Part shown: one piece after another, positions 1 to 6,719 of the stretch
Position numbering within the stretch: position 1 is the stretch's first letter
Layout of the letters: every line of letters begins with the position of its first letter
Source: an uncultured Bacteroidales bacterium
Lineage (GTDB): Bacteria > Bacteroidota > Bacteroidia > Bacteroidales > UBA932
NCBI GenBank assembly: GCA_945874815.1
Contig: CAMCIE010000065.1
Span: 1-7,537 of the forward strand
Reading direction: 5' to 3'
Length of the DNA: 7,537 bases
Position numbers and translations under genes: made by a program
The notes under the pieces: model-generated
Database searches by the model: none
Seen by the model: only the letters and a program-made list of their open reading frames with translations
What the model was told of the DNA's origin: nothing

Positions 1-2308
1 CACCGACATCACGGCGATGCCTTCTTCCGTCCGTCCGGGATGGAGATTCAGCGTGCTTTCCAACAGCGCCCTCTACCGCCTTCGTCTTATGGCAAACTAT
101 GCTTCAGGCGAGCTGGACAATGGCTGGTCCTACGCATTCAACGTAAGTGCCCGCATTGGTGGAAATGATTGGGTGAAAGGCGTTTACTATCGCAGCTTTG
201 CATATTATGCCGGAGTCGAAAAGAAATTCGGCGACCAGCACAGGCTCAGCCTCGTTACATTTGCCACACCAGGCAGCAGGGGAGCGCAGAATGCTTCAAC
301 CCAGGAGGTTTATGACCTTATGGGTGACAATATGTATAACTCCAACTGGGGTTATCAGAACGGAAAGGTGCGCAACTCCCGCGAACGCAGGACCTTCGAG
401 CCGGTGACCATCCTCAAATATTCGGTGACCCCGACAGACAATCTCGAAGCATCGGCGACCTTGCTTTGGCGTACCGGCAAGAACGGATATACCGCCCTCG
501 ACTGGTACGACACTGCCGATCCGCGTCCCGACTACTATCGCAACCTCCCGAGCTATTACTGGATGCCTATGGAGGATTACAACAGGAACAATTTCGAGAA
601 ATACGCATGGGCAAAGGATGCATGGCAGAGCGGTATGCCGGAATATACTCATCTTAATTGGGACAGATTGTACAATATCAACTACCGAAACATAGACGAG
701 AAATACGACAGGGAACTCCGTCGTTCGAAATATGCGGTTGAGGAAAGAAGGGTGGACCAGAATGACCTGAACTTTGCTGCCAATGTCAAATGGCTGGCCG
801 GCAAGTCATTCACCCTTACCGGTGGCTTGAACCTGAGAATGAACAAGACCGAGTATTACAAGAAGCTTGACGACCTTCTCGGAGGTGACTATTATGTGAA
901 TATCGACCAGTTTGCCGAGAGGGATTTCGCTTCTTCGCAGACAGCTGTCCAGAACGACCTGGATTATTTCCTCGCTCATGGCACGGCTCAGATTCTCAAG
1001 GAGGGCGACAAATACGGTTATGACTATTATGCCCAGGCGAGAAATGCCGGTATATGGGCCAACGGTGCCTTTGATTTCGGTGGTCTGAAGGCCAATGTGG
1101 CCGTCGAAGCCGGTTATGCTTCCTTCTGGAGGGAGGGCCTTGTTCGTAAGGGCCTTTTCCCTGGATTGAGCGATGATGGCAGCGAGTTTGTCGTTGATGG
1201 TGAGGTTCTTACAACCTATGATCCGGCAACTGGCAAGGCAATTACCTCAAAGGGCAAATCTGATGTTTCCAGATTCTTCACCTATTCTGCCAAGGCCGGC
1301 CTTCAGTACCATTTCATTGGAGGACACAGGGTTTATGCAAATGCCGGTTTCTTCAACGATGCTCCGACCTTCGCCCAGTCTTTCATTTCGCCTCGTACCA
1401 GAAACTCTCTGATGCCAGACCTGAAAACCATGAAGACCATTGCAACTGACATCAACTATCAGTACAGCAGCAACGGTTATGACTTCAGAATCAGCGGTTT
1501 CTGGACCAAGATCATGAACCAGACAGACATGATGAGTTATTATGATGACTCTCAGAACTCTTTCGTGAACTTCGCAATGAGCGGCATCGACCAGAGGCAC
1601 ATGGGAATAGAACTCGGATTCAAGATTCCGTTCTTTGCAAAGGGACTCTCCCTTGAGGGTGCCCTCAGCTGGGGTGAATATATCTATACTTCAACTCCTC
1701 GTATGACCATGACAATCGACAACAGTGCAGAGGTCGTTTATGACAACCAGCCTGTGACCTATTGGGCAGGTACTCCGGTTTATAAGAAAAATGTCACTGA
1801 CCTGGGTATCGAATATGTCAAGGAAAACGGGGACTATGTCGTTGAAAAGGTCAACAAGCACTATGTGCCTTCGACCCCACAGCTCGCAGCCGACCTCGGA
1901 TTCAACTACAGGACAAGTTCTTACTGGTTCTTTGAGATCAATGCACAGTTTTTTGCGAATTCGTATCTTGACCTGAACCCTCTGTACAGGACTGATTGGG
2001 TGGTTGCAGGACCTGACGGCGTCCAGACTCCTGTCGAGGTGGAAGACCTGACTGCACAGGAGAAATTCAAACCGGTATTCCTGCTCAATGCAAGTATCGG
2101 AAAGTCATGGTACATCAACCGCAAATATAATTTCGGTTTCTCTCTCAATGCCCAGAACCTCACCAACAACAGGAATGTCAAGACTGGTGGATATGAGGGT
2201 ACGAGACTCGTTGACAGCAAGAGCTGCGAGAGGTACTACAAGTTCGATTCCAAGTATTTCTACATGCAGGGAATCAATTATATGCTGAACCTTTATTTCC
2301 GCTTCTAA
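1..2308 (+). CDS. TonB-dependent outer-membrane receptor, SusC/RagA-like, C-terminal part (5' truncated by window)
   Basis: The reading frame is open from base 2 and gives 768 residues before TAA at 2306-2308. The true start lies upstream; the ATG at 17 is internal. The protein is a 22-stranded-type beta-barrel of an outer-membrane receptor that imports a ligand using TonB energy. The plug and any carboxypeptidase-like regulatory domain must lie outside the window. Evidence includes alternating aromatic/polar strands throughout, early blocks typical of Bacteroidetes receptors (LDNGWSYAFNVSAR, then VEKKFGDQHRLSL, EVYDLMGDNMYN and NWGYQNGKVRNSR, then DPRPDYYRNLPSYY), and a late block SLNAQNLTNNRN. 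The chain ends in the strand YMLNLYFRF, whose terminal Phe suits barrel assembly by the Bam machinery. The ligand cannot be read from the sequence. The lipoprotein gene 143 bp downstream suggests a receptor/lipoprotein pair analogous to SusC/SusD, although the partner is not SusD-like. Confidence 0.93.
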   Translation, partial: TDITAMPSSVRPGWRFSVLSNSALYRLRLMANYASGELDNGWSYAFNVSARIGGNDWVKGVYYRSFAYYAGVEKKFGDQHRLSLVTFATPGSRGAQNASTQEVYDLMGDNMYNSNWGYQNGKVRNSRERRTFEPVTILKYSVTPTDNLEASATLLWRTGKNGYTALDWYDTADPRPDYYRNLPSYYWMPMEDYNRNNFEKYAWAKDAWQSGMPEYTHLNWDRLYNINYRNIDEKYDRELRRSKYAVEERRVDQNDLNFAANVKWLAGKSFTLTGGLNLRMNKTEYYKKLDDLLGGDYYVNIDQFAERDFASSQTAVQNDLDYFLAHGTAQILKEGDKYGYDYYAQARNAGIWANGAFDFGGLKANVAVEAGYASFWREGLVRKGLFPGLSDDGSEFVVDGEVLTTYDPATGKAITSKGKSDVSRFFTYSAKAGLQYHFIGGHRVYANAGFFNDAPTFAQSFISPRTRNSLMPDLKTMKTIATDINYQYSSNGYDFRISGFWTKIMNQTDMMSYYDDSQNSFVNFAMSGIDQRHMGIELGFKIPFFAKGLSLEGALSWGEYIYTSTPRMTMTIDNSAEVVYDNQPVTYWAGTPVYKKNVTDLGIEYVKENGDYVVEKVNKHYVPSTPQLAADLGFNYRTSSYWFFEINAQFFANSYLDLNPLYRTDWVVAGPDGVQTPVEVEDLTAQEKFKPVFLLNASIGKSWYINRKYNFGFSLNAQNLTNNRNVKTGGYEGTRLVDSKSCERYYKFDSKYFYMQGINYMLNLYFRF

Positions 2309-2322
2309 TGTCCCTCGGACAT
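2308..2322 (+). other. Short perfect hairpin at the receptor stop codon
   Basis: ATGTCC (2308-2313) and GGACAT (2317-2322) are exact inverted copies around a 3-nt loop CTC. The stem starts at the last base of the receptor's stop codon and runs straight into the tandem repeat. No T-tract follows, so it is not a classical terminator. It could protect the 3' end of the receptor message or be a remnant of the neighbouring palindromic repeats, whose arms also contain GACAT/ATGTC. Confidence 0.5.
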
Positions 2323-2410
2323 GTCATTTCGACCGGTCACCGGCAATGCCATTTCGACCGGTCACCGGCAATGTCATTTCGACCGGTCACCGGCAATGTC
2401 ATTTCGACCG
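2321..2410 (+). repeat. 25-bp direct tandem repeat, 3 full copies plus a 15-bp partial
   Basis: Copies lie at 2321-2345, 2346-2370 and 2371-2395; a 15-bp partial fourth lies at 2396-2410. Each unit is ATGTCATTTCGACCG followed by GTCACCGGCA. Copies 1 and 3 are identical and copy 2 has one change (ATGCC for ATGTC). Each full unit contains the near-palindrome CCGGTCACCGG (2333-2343, 2358-2368, 2383-2393), so each transcript copy could form a small hairpin. There are no spacers, so this is not CRISPR. The fourth copy leaves the repeat after 15 bp and continues as a complete palindromic element. The repeat lies wholly between the receptor and lipoprotein genes. Near-identity of the copies suggests recent expansion. 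Confidence 0.93.
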
Positions 2411-2432
2411 AGCAAAGCGAGTGGAGAAATCT
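2398..2432 (+). repeat. Dispersed palindromic intergenic repeat (GTCATTTCGA...GAAATCT type)
   Basis: The element starts GTCATTTCGACCGAGC and ends AGTGGAGAAATCT. ATTTC (2401-2405) pairs with GAAAT (2426-2430); the interior pairs imperfectly around AAA at 2414-2416. Intergenic repeats of the form GTCATTTCGA...GAGAAATCT are, from general knowledge, common in Bacteroidetes genomes. A related element, in opposite orientation and with GTCATGTCGA / GAGACATCT ends, lies at 5521-5562. No T-tract follows in the + direction. It sits 19 bp upstream of the lipoprotein start and may affect mRNA folding or stability between the two genes. Confidence 0.7.
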
Positions 2433-2451
2433 AAACTAAAAAATAAAAACA

Positions 2452-3495
2452 ATGAACCCCAAATACAGAATAATAGCAGCCATATCCCTTCTCCTGGCGG
2501 CCGCATGCGAAGAGTTCCAGCCCGTGTTCACCACGCCGCAGAACCCTCCCATGCAGGATCCTGTGACCGGTTTGAAGGCCAATACAACCATCGCGCAGTT
2601 GAAACAGATGTACAAGGACAATGGCAGCAAGCCGATTACCATCACCAAAAACTGCATCATTTCCGGCCAGGTGACCACTTCCGACCGGGTTGGAAATGTC
2701 TATAAAAGCCTTTATATCCAGGATGAGACTGCCGGAATCGAGATCAAAATCGGCAAGAACGGCCTTTACAATGAATACAAGCTTGGCCAGACCTTGTATG
2801 TGGACTGCAATGGCCTTACCGTAGGCAATTACAATGGTATGATTCAGGTGGGATATGCCGACCCTACCGGTGAATATGAAACATCCTATCTTGAGCACCC
2901 TTATATAATTGATGCTCATGTTTACAAAGGACCTGAAGGCGAGCCTGTAAAACCGAGGGTAATCAGGAAGGCTGACAGCCTGAAGGTGAAGGAGAATCTC
3001 GGAAGATTGGTAACTATCAGGGATTTAACCTATGCCAATGAGATTTTCTGTCTTATTTATGTGAATCCTAATCTTTCCGGAGAGGCAAAGAAAGCGGCAA
3101 CAAACCGAATCTTCCTTTCCACTGATTATGACGAATCTCCGAAAACATACGGAATTACCACCTGGGCTATGTCAAAGAACCTTTTCAAATGGCATCTGGA
3201 CCGTGGAGACTTCGATGCGGCAGAGCTACAGGATGGTTCCAAGACCGTGTCTCAGCTTAAGGTTGAGGGTGTCAACATCCAGTCAACTGCTTATTCAGTC
3301 AGCCAGTATTTCAAGATGGGTTCGCAGGAAGTGCAGGTGCGCTCCAGCGGTTTTGCCCGTTTCTCGGATGATGAGATCGATGCAGATGTGCGTGCCGGAC
3401 GCAAGAAGGTGGATTTCACCGGTATCCTTTCCGACTATCAGGGTTCCCCTCAGTTTACTCTGATCGACCTTGACGGTGTGAATGTTCATGATTAA
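2452..3495 (+). CDS. DUF5689-like surface lipoprotein
   Basis: This 347-residue protein has a lipoprotein signal: Lys/Arg-containing N-terminus, hydrophobic core, lipobox LAAAC with Cys19 as the lipidated residue. Cys19 is followed by Glu-Glu; acidic residues just after the cysteine are associated with surface export in several Bacteroidetes, so cell-surface exposure is plausible. Residues about 66-100 (ITITKNCIISGQVTTSDR, then NVYKSLYIQDETAGIEIKIG) match my memory of the OB-fold-like part of DUF5689 proteins, often encoded beside TonB-dependent receptors. The biochemical role of the family is not established; ligand capture for the upstream receptor is inferred from context. The start is the first ATG after the repeat region. 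It is preceded by an A-rich stretch (CTAAACTAAAAAATAAAAACA) with no Shine-Dalgarno sequence, as is usual here. The peptidase gene begins 13 bp after the stop, so the two are probably co-transcribed. Confidence 0.82.
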   Translation: MNPKYRIIAAISLLLAAACEEFQPVFTTPQNPPMQDPVTGLKANTTIAQLKQMYKDNGSKPITITKNCIISGQVTTSDRVGNVYKSLYIQDETAGIEIKIGKNGLYNEYKLGQTLYVDCNGLTVGNYNGMIQVGYADPTGEYETSYLEHPYIIDAHVYKGPEGEPVKPRVIRKADSLKVKENLGRLVTIRDLTYANEIFCLIYVNPNLSGEAKKAATNRIFLSTDYDESPKTYGITTWAMSKNLFKWHLDRGDFDAAELQDGSKTVSQLKVEGVNIQSTAYSVSQYFKMGSQEVQVRSSGFARFSDDEIDADVRAGRKKVDFTGILSDYQGSPQFTLIDLDGVNVHD

Positions 3496-3508
3496 TTGAT
3501 TTATTTAT

Positions 3509-5518
3509 ATGAAGAAAACTTTATTTATTGCAGCAGCTTTTATGGCTATGGTTTCTTGCAACAATGCAAATCCTTTCTTTGTGGAGTGGGATACTCCTTA
3601 TGGCATCCCTCCTTTCGAGAAGATTCAGGAGAAGGACTACATGCCTGCAGTGAAGGAGGGTATCGCTCAGCAGCAGGCTGAAATTCAGGCTATTATCGAT
3701 AATCAGGAGGCCCCAACCTTTGAAAATACCATCGCAGCGCTTGACCGCAGCGGTGCTCTTCTGGCGAAGGTTTCGGGAGTGCTTTTCAATGTGAGCGAGT
3801 CTGACGCGAATGACAACATCAATGCAATCGTAGAGCAGGCTATGCCTATGATTTCGGATCTCAGCTCTTCAATCAACATGAATGCGGACCTTTTCGCTCG
3901 TGTGAAGGCTGTGTATGAGGCTGACCAGAGCGGGCTTACCCGTGAGCAGCAGATGCTTCTGAAGGATGTTTATGATGGTTTCGTGAACAATGGAGTCGGA
4001 CTTTGCCCTGAAGACCAGGAGAAGCTCAAGGCCATCAACAGCGAGCTTTCGTCGCTCGGACTTACTTTCGGAAACAATCTCCTTGCCGAGAGCAATGCAT
4101 ACAAGGCAGAGATAGGCTCTTCAGTGTCAAACTATTATGATGAAATGGCAGTTGTTGCTGACAGGGAGCTTCGCGAGAAGATGTTCCGTCTTTACTCAAA
4201 CAGAGGCAACAACGGCAATGCCAACGACAACAAGGCTGTGCTTCTGCGCATCATGGAACTTCGCATCCAGAAGGCGAAGATTATGGGCTTTGATACTCCT
4301 GCAGCCCAGATTCTCAGCACCAAGATGGCCGGAGATCCTCAGACCGTGGATGTTTTCCTTGAGGGAATCATGAAGGCTGCAATGGCTCGTGCAAAAGAGG
4401 AAGTGGCTGACATGCAGAAGGTTATGGATAAGGACATTAAGGCAGGACTGCTGCCTGAAGGAACAAGGATCCAGCCTTGGGACTATATGTATTATGCGGA
4501 GAAGGTTCGTCGTGAGCGTTTTGCTCTCGACGAGGCCGAGGCCATGCAGTATTTCAAGGCAGAGAATGTCCGCGCGGGTATTTTTGCTCTTGCAGGCCGT
4601 CTCTATGGTCTTCAGTTCGAACCAATCGAGGGTGTGACTCTTTTCAATCCTCAGGCTGAGGCTTTCAAGGTTACTGATGCTGATGGCAGTCATATCGGTG
4701 TCATCATTACGGACTATTTCTCCCGTGAGAGCAAGAGAGCTGGTGCCTGGATGAGCAATTTCGTGGATCAGTATGTTGATGCTGAGGGAAATATGGTTCG
4801 TCCTGTCATCGTCAATATCTGCAATTTCAATGCTCCTAAGGACGGCAAGCCTTCGCTTTTGAGCATCGACCAGGTTTCCACTGCATTCCATGAGTTCGGT
4901 CATGCGCTTCACGGACTTCTGAGCCAGTGTACTTACAAGGGTGTTTCCGGAACCAGTGTGAAAGGTGATTGTGGCGCAGTTCCTTCTCAGATCAATGAAA
5001 ACTGGGCATTCAACAAGGACGTCCTTGCAACCTATGCCTTCCATTGGGAGACTGGTGAACTGATTCCTGATGAGCTTGTTGAGAAAATTGAAGCGGCTTC
5101 TACTTTCAACCAGGGATTCACCACAGGTGAGCTTTGTGCAGCCAGCATTCTGGATATGAAATGGCATGAGCTCAGCTCTGTGGAAGGCGTTGATGTTGAG
5201 GCGTTTGAAAAGAAATGCTGCGAACAGATGGGACTTGTCGGCGAGATTATCCCGCGTTACCGCAGCACCTATTTCAACCATATCTTCGGCGGCTCAGGCT
5301 ACAGTGCAGGCTATTACAGCTACCTTTGGGCTGAGGTGCTTGACAAGGACGCTTTCGAGCTTTTCAAGCAGAACGGCATTTTCGACAAGGAGACTGCCAT
5401 GAGTTTCCGCCGCAACATTCTAGAGAAGGGTGGTAGCGAGGAGCCGATGACTCTCTATCGCCGCTTCAGAGGCGCTGAGCCAGATGCTGGGGCATTGCTC
5501 CGTGCACGTGGACTTTAA
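3509..5518 (+). CDS. M3-family peptidase-like lipoprotein (Dcp/oligopeptidase A type) lacking the usual third zinc ligand
   Basis: The 669-residue length is normal for peptidyl-dipeptidase Dcp. MKKTLFIAAAFMAMVSC is a lipoprotein signal with Cys17 lipidated, placing the protein in the periplasm or at the surface. The N-terminal block NPFFVEWDTPYGIPPFEKI and PTFENTIAAL (near residue 70) are typical of the family. The catalytic domain fills roughly the last two thirds. HEFGH at 461-465 gives zinc ligands H461 and H465 and catalytic E462. PSQINENW (492-499) and HIFGGSGYSAGYYSYLW (591-607) are present; Y598 and Y605 match the substrate/transition-state tyrosines of thimet oligopeptidase. In family members, RDFVE before PSQ supplies the third zinc ligand, the Glu 25 residues after the second His. 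Here the block reads GDCGA, with Ala490 at that place. Activity is therefore doubtful, although the frame is intact and the rest is well conserved. No Shine-Dalgarno sequence precedes the ATG. It is probably in one transcript with the lipoprotein gene. Confidence 0.92.
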   Translation: MKKTLFIAAAFMAMVSCNNANPFFVEWDTPYGIPPFEKIQEKDYMPAVKEGIAQQQAEIQAIIDNQEAPTFENTIAALDRSGALLAKVSGVLFNVSESDANDNINAIVEQAMPMISDLSSSINMNADLFARVKAVYEADQSGLTREQQMLLKDVYDGFVNNGVGLCPEDQEKLKAINSELSSLGLTFGNNLLAESNAYKAEIGSSVSNYYDEMAVVADRELREKMFRLYSNRGNNGNANDNKAVLLRIMELRIQKAKIMGFDTPAAQILSTKMAGDPQTVDVFLEGIMKAAMARAKEEVADMQKVMDKDIKAGLLPEGTRIQPWDYMYYAEKVRRERFALDEAEAMQYFKAENVRAGIFALAGRLYGLQFEPIEGVTLFNPQAEAFKVTDADGSHIGVIITDYFSRESKRAGAWMSNFVDQYVDAEGNMVRPVIVNICNFNAPKDGKPSLLSIDQVSTAFHEFGHALHGLLSQCTYKGVSGTSVKGDCGAVPSQINENWAFNKDVLATYAFHWETGELIPDELVEKIEAASTFNQGFTTGELCAASILDMKWHELSSVEGVDVEAFEKKCCEQMGLVGEIIPRYRSTYFNHIFGGSGYSAGYYSYLWAEVLDKDAFELFKQNGIFDKETAMSFRRNILEKGGSEEPMTLYRRFRGAEPDAGALLRARGL

Positions 5519-5520
5519 CA

Positions 5521-5562
5521 GATGTCTCGGCTCCGGCCTTTCAGGCCTTCGCTCGACATGAC
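5521..5562 (-). repeat. Dispersed palindromic repeat (GTCATGTCGA...GAGACATC type)
   Basis: The element begins 3 bp after the peptidase stop codon. ATGTC (5522-5526) pairs with GACAT (5555-5559); GGCCT (5535-5539) pairs with AGGCC (5543-5547) around the loop TTC. Read on the minus strand it begins TGTCATGTCGAGCGAAGG and ends GAGACATC, so it has the same plan as the element at 2398-2432 with different middle bases. It could form a long imperfect hairpin at the 3' end of the peptidase message, just before the terminator. Confidence 0.65.
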
Positions 5563-5566
5563 AAAA

Positions 5567-5608
5567 AAGACGGCCCTGTCTCGTAAGGAGATGGGGTCGT
5601 CTTATTTT
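5567..5608 (+). terminator. Strong Rho-independent terminator after the peptidase gene
   Basis: A 16-bp stem pairs 5567-5582 (AAGACGGCCCTGTCTC) with 5588-5603 (GAGATGGGGTCGTCTT) around the 5-nt loop GTAAG. Three pairs are G-T and the rest Watson-Crick. TTTT follows at 5605-5608. On the other strand, A5563-A5568 gives a matching T-tract, so it can also end leftward transcription from manA, whose stop lies about 140 bp away. It closes the receptor-lipoprotein-peptidase direction of transcription. Confidence 0.9.
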
Positions 5609-5672
5609 GTCATCCCCGGCTTTGGACACCGTTGTCATCCCCGGCTTTGGACACCGTTGTCATCCCCGGCTT
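5608..5672 (+). repeat. 25-bp direct tandem repeat, 2 full copies plus a 15-bp partial
   Basis: Identical copies lie at 5608-5632 and 5633-5657, with the first 15 bp of a third at 5658-5672. Each unit is TGTCATCCCCGGCTT followed by TGGACACCGT. The third copy departs after CGGCTT and continues into a perfect palindrome. The array directly abuts the T-tract of the terminator. Period and layout mirror the array at 2321-2410, but the sequence differs. There are no spacers, so it is not CRISPR. Confidence 0.93.
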
Positions 5673-5711
5673 GACCGGGGATCCCAGATGGCCGATCAAG
5701 TCGGCCATGAC
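5659..5711 (+). repeat. Two-hairpin palindromic element with GTCAT/ATGAC ends
   Basis: Hairpin 1 pairs ATCCCCGG (5662-5669) with CCGGGGAT (5675-5682), loop CTTGA. Hairpin 2 pairs ATGGCCGA (5688-5695) with TCGGCCAT (5701-5708), loop TCAAG; the two loops are reverse complements of each other. The whole element is bounded by GTCAT (5659-5663) and ATGAC (5707-5711). Sequences of the type GTCATCCCCGGCTTGACCGG are, from general knowledge, a widespread intergenic palindrome in several bacterial phyla. The remaining bases up to the manA stop (5712-5744) hold only a small GGCC-GGA-GGCC hairpin (5722-5732) without a T-tract. Confidence 0.8.
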
Positions 5712-5744
5712 GATGATGTATGGCCGGAGGCCGCGCGGAGAGAT

Positions 5745-6719
5745 CTACCTGATATAGCTTGTCAAAACCTTCATGCTGCCTTCAGGCCGAAGCGTGAAAC
5801 TGCGCGAACAAGCAGGAACGAGTACAGTCTCGCCCTGACGCAGGCTCACTGCATTGCCTTCGGAATCCGTGAGGGAACCAGAGCCTTCAATGCAGATGGC
5901 AATGACAAACGAGTCAAGCCCGCTCATGTCTTTGGTCACCTCCTTGTCGAGCTCGTAGAGGCTGGTAGTAAAATACTTGCAGCTTACCAGCTCGTTTTCC
6001 TGATCCTTGCAGCTCTGGTATGAAGTCTTGTAGTCAGGAAGTACGGTGTAGTCGATGGCTGCCTTTGAAAGCTCAGTGTGAAGCTCGCGTGGCTTGCCGT
6101 CAAGCCCGAGCCTTCCGAAATCATATATCCTGTAGGTGATGTCCGAAGTCTGCTGAATCTCCGCGATGAAACAACCGCTTCCAATGCTGTGGATACGGCC
6201 CGCAGGAAGGAAGAAGACATCACCGGCATGAACGTCATAATCATGCAGAACATCGGTGATGGTGTTGTCTGCAACCTTGGCTGCATACTCTTCAGGAGTA
6301 ATCTGCTTGCTCAGTCCGGACATCAGATGCGCCTTAGGGTCAGCCTGCACCACATACCACATTTCAGTCTTGCCCTTCGAACCATTGTGCCTTTCTGCAG
6401 CCAGCGCATCATCCGGATGCACCTGGATTGAAAGATCGTCGCGCGCATCAATGAACTTGACAAGAAGAGGAAACTCCGTTCCTGTCGAAGCATATACCTT
6501 TTCTCCCAGCAGAGCACCTTTGTATTCCTCTGCAAGTGAGGTGATTGTCCTTCCTTCAAGAGGTCCTTCAGAGACAACTGATTCGTTACCCTTGACTCCA
6601 GACAACTCCCAGCTTTCACCTATGTTCTTCTGTCCGGTCTGCACTCCCTTGAAAGGTGCAATCTTCTCTCCGCCCCAGACGACGGACTTGAAAATGTTCT
6701 TGAATTTGAGTGGATACAT
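5745..6719 (-). CDS. manA: Mannose-6-phosphate isomerase, class I
   Basis: This 324-residue cytoplasmic zinc enzyme interconverts mannose 6-phosphate and fructose 6-phosphate, linking mannose use with GDP-mannose supply for glycans. The length fits the short Bacteroidetes/Firmicutes form. The N-terminus LKFKNIFKSVVWGGEKIAPF and GESWELSG (34-41) are characteristic. The cupin zinc site is complete: Q99 and H101 (in LSIQVHPDD), E119 (in GKTEMWYV) and H177 (in PAGRIHSIG). R197, in TYRIYDFGR, is the expected catalytic arginine. The C-terminal part forms the second, smaller cupin-like domain and ends in VLTSYIR. The start ATG (6719-6717) gives the standard family N-terminus. The gene is transcribed away from the radical SAM gene, alone on its strand within the window, and reads toward the bidirectional terminator at 5567-5608. 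Confidence 0.95.
   Translation of the reverse strand: MYPLKFKNIFKSVVWGGEKIAPFKGVQTGQKNIGESWELSGVKGNESVVSEGPLEGRTITSLAEEYKGALLGEKVYASTGTEFPLLVKFIDARDDLSIQVHPDDALAAERHNGSKGKTEMWYVVQADPKAHLMSGLSKQITPEEYAAKVADNTITDVLHDYDVHAGDVFFLPAGRIHSIGSGCFIAEIQQTSDITYRIYDFGRLGLDGKPRELHTELSKAAIDYTVLPDYKTSYQSCKDQENELVSCKYFTTSLYELDKEVTKDMSGLDSFVIAICIEGSGSLTDSEGNAVSLRQGETVLVPACSRSFTLRPEGSMKVLTSYIR

Noticed and set aside
2321..2410. Possible CRISPR array
   Set aside because: The units are directly contiguous with no variable spacers, and no cas genes are nearby. The same applies to 5608-5672.
2398..2445. Terminator after the receptor gene
   Set aside because: The hairpin is imperfect and is followed by A-rich DNA instead of a T-tract in the + direction, so it does not meet the usual criteria.
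2346..2705. Open frame starting in the repeat and overlapping the lipoprotein gene
   Set aside because: It is translated from repeat units and an alternative frame of a gene with a clear lipoprotein signal.
2431..2919. Minus-strand open frame opposite the lipoprotein gene
   Set aside because: The opposite strand carries the DUF5689-like coding sequence with its lipobox; this is a shadow frame.
4965..4985. Simple frameshift explaining GDCGA in the peptidase
   Set aside because: Neither alternative frame across this stretch restores RDFVE. Several compensating indels would be needed, so substitution is the simpler reading, though a read check is still warranted.
4196..5281. Long open frame on the minus strand (361 codons) opposite the peptidase gene
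   Set aside because: The + strand protein has clear M3 motifs throughout this span. The antisense product shows no recognisable domain, so it is a shadow frame.
5607..6023. Open frame on the + strand running from the tandem array into manA antisense
   Set aside because: Its first residues come from the 25-bp repeats and the rest is antisense to manA; there is no coding evidence.
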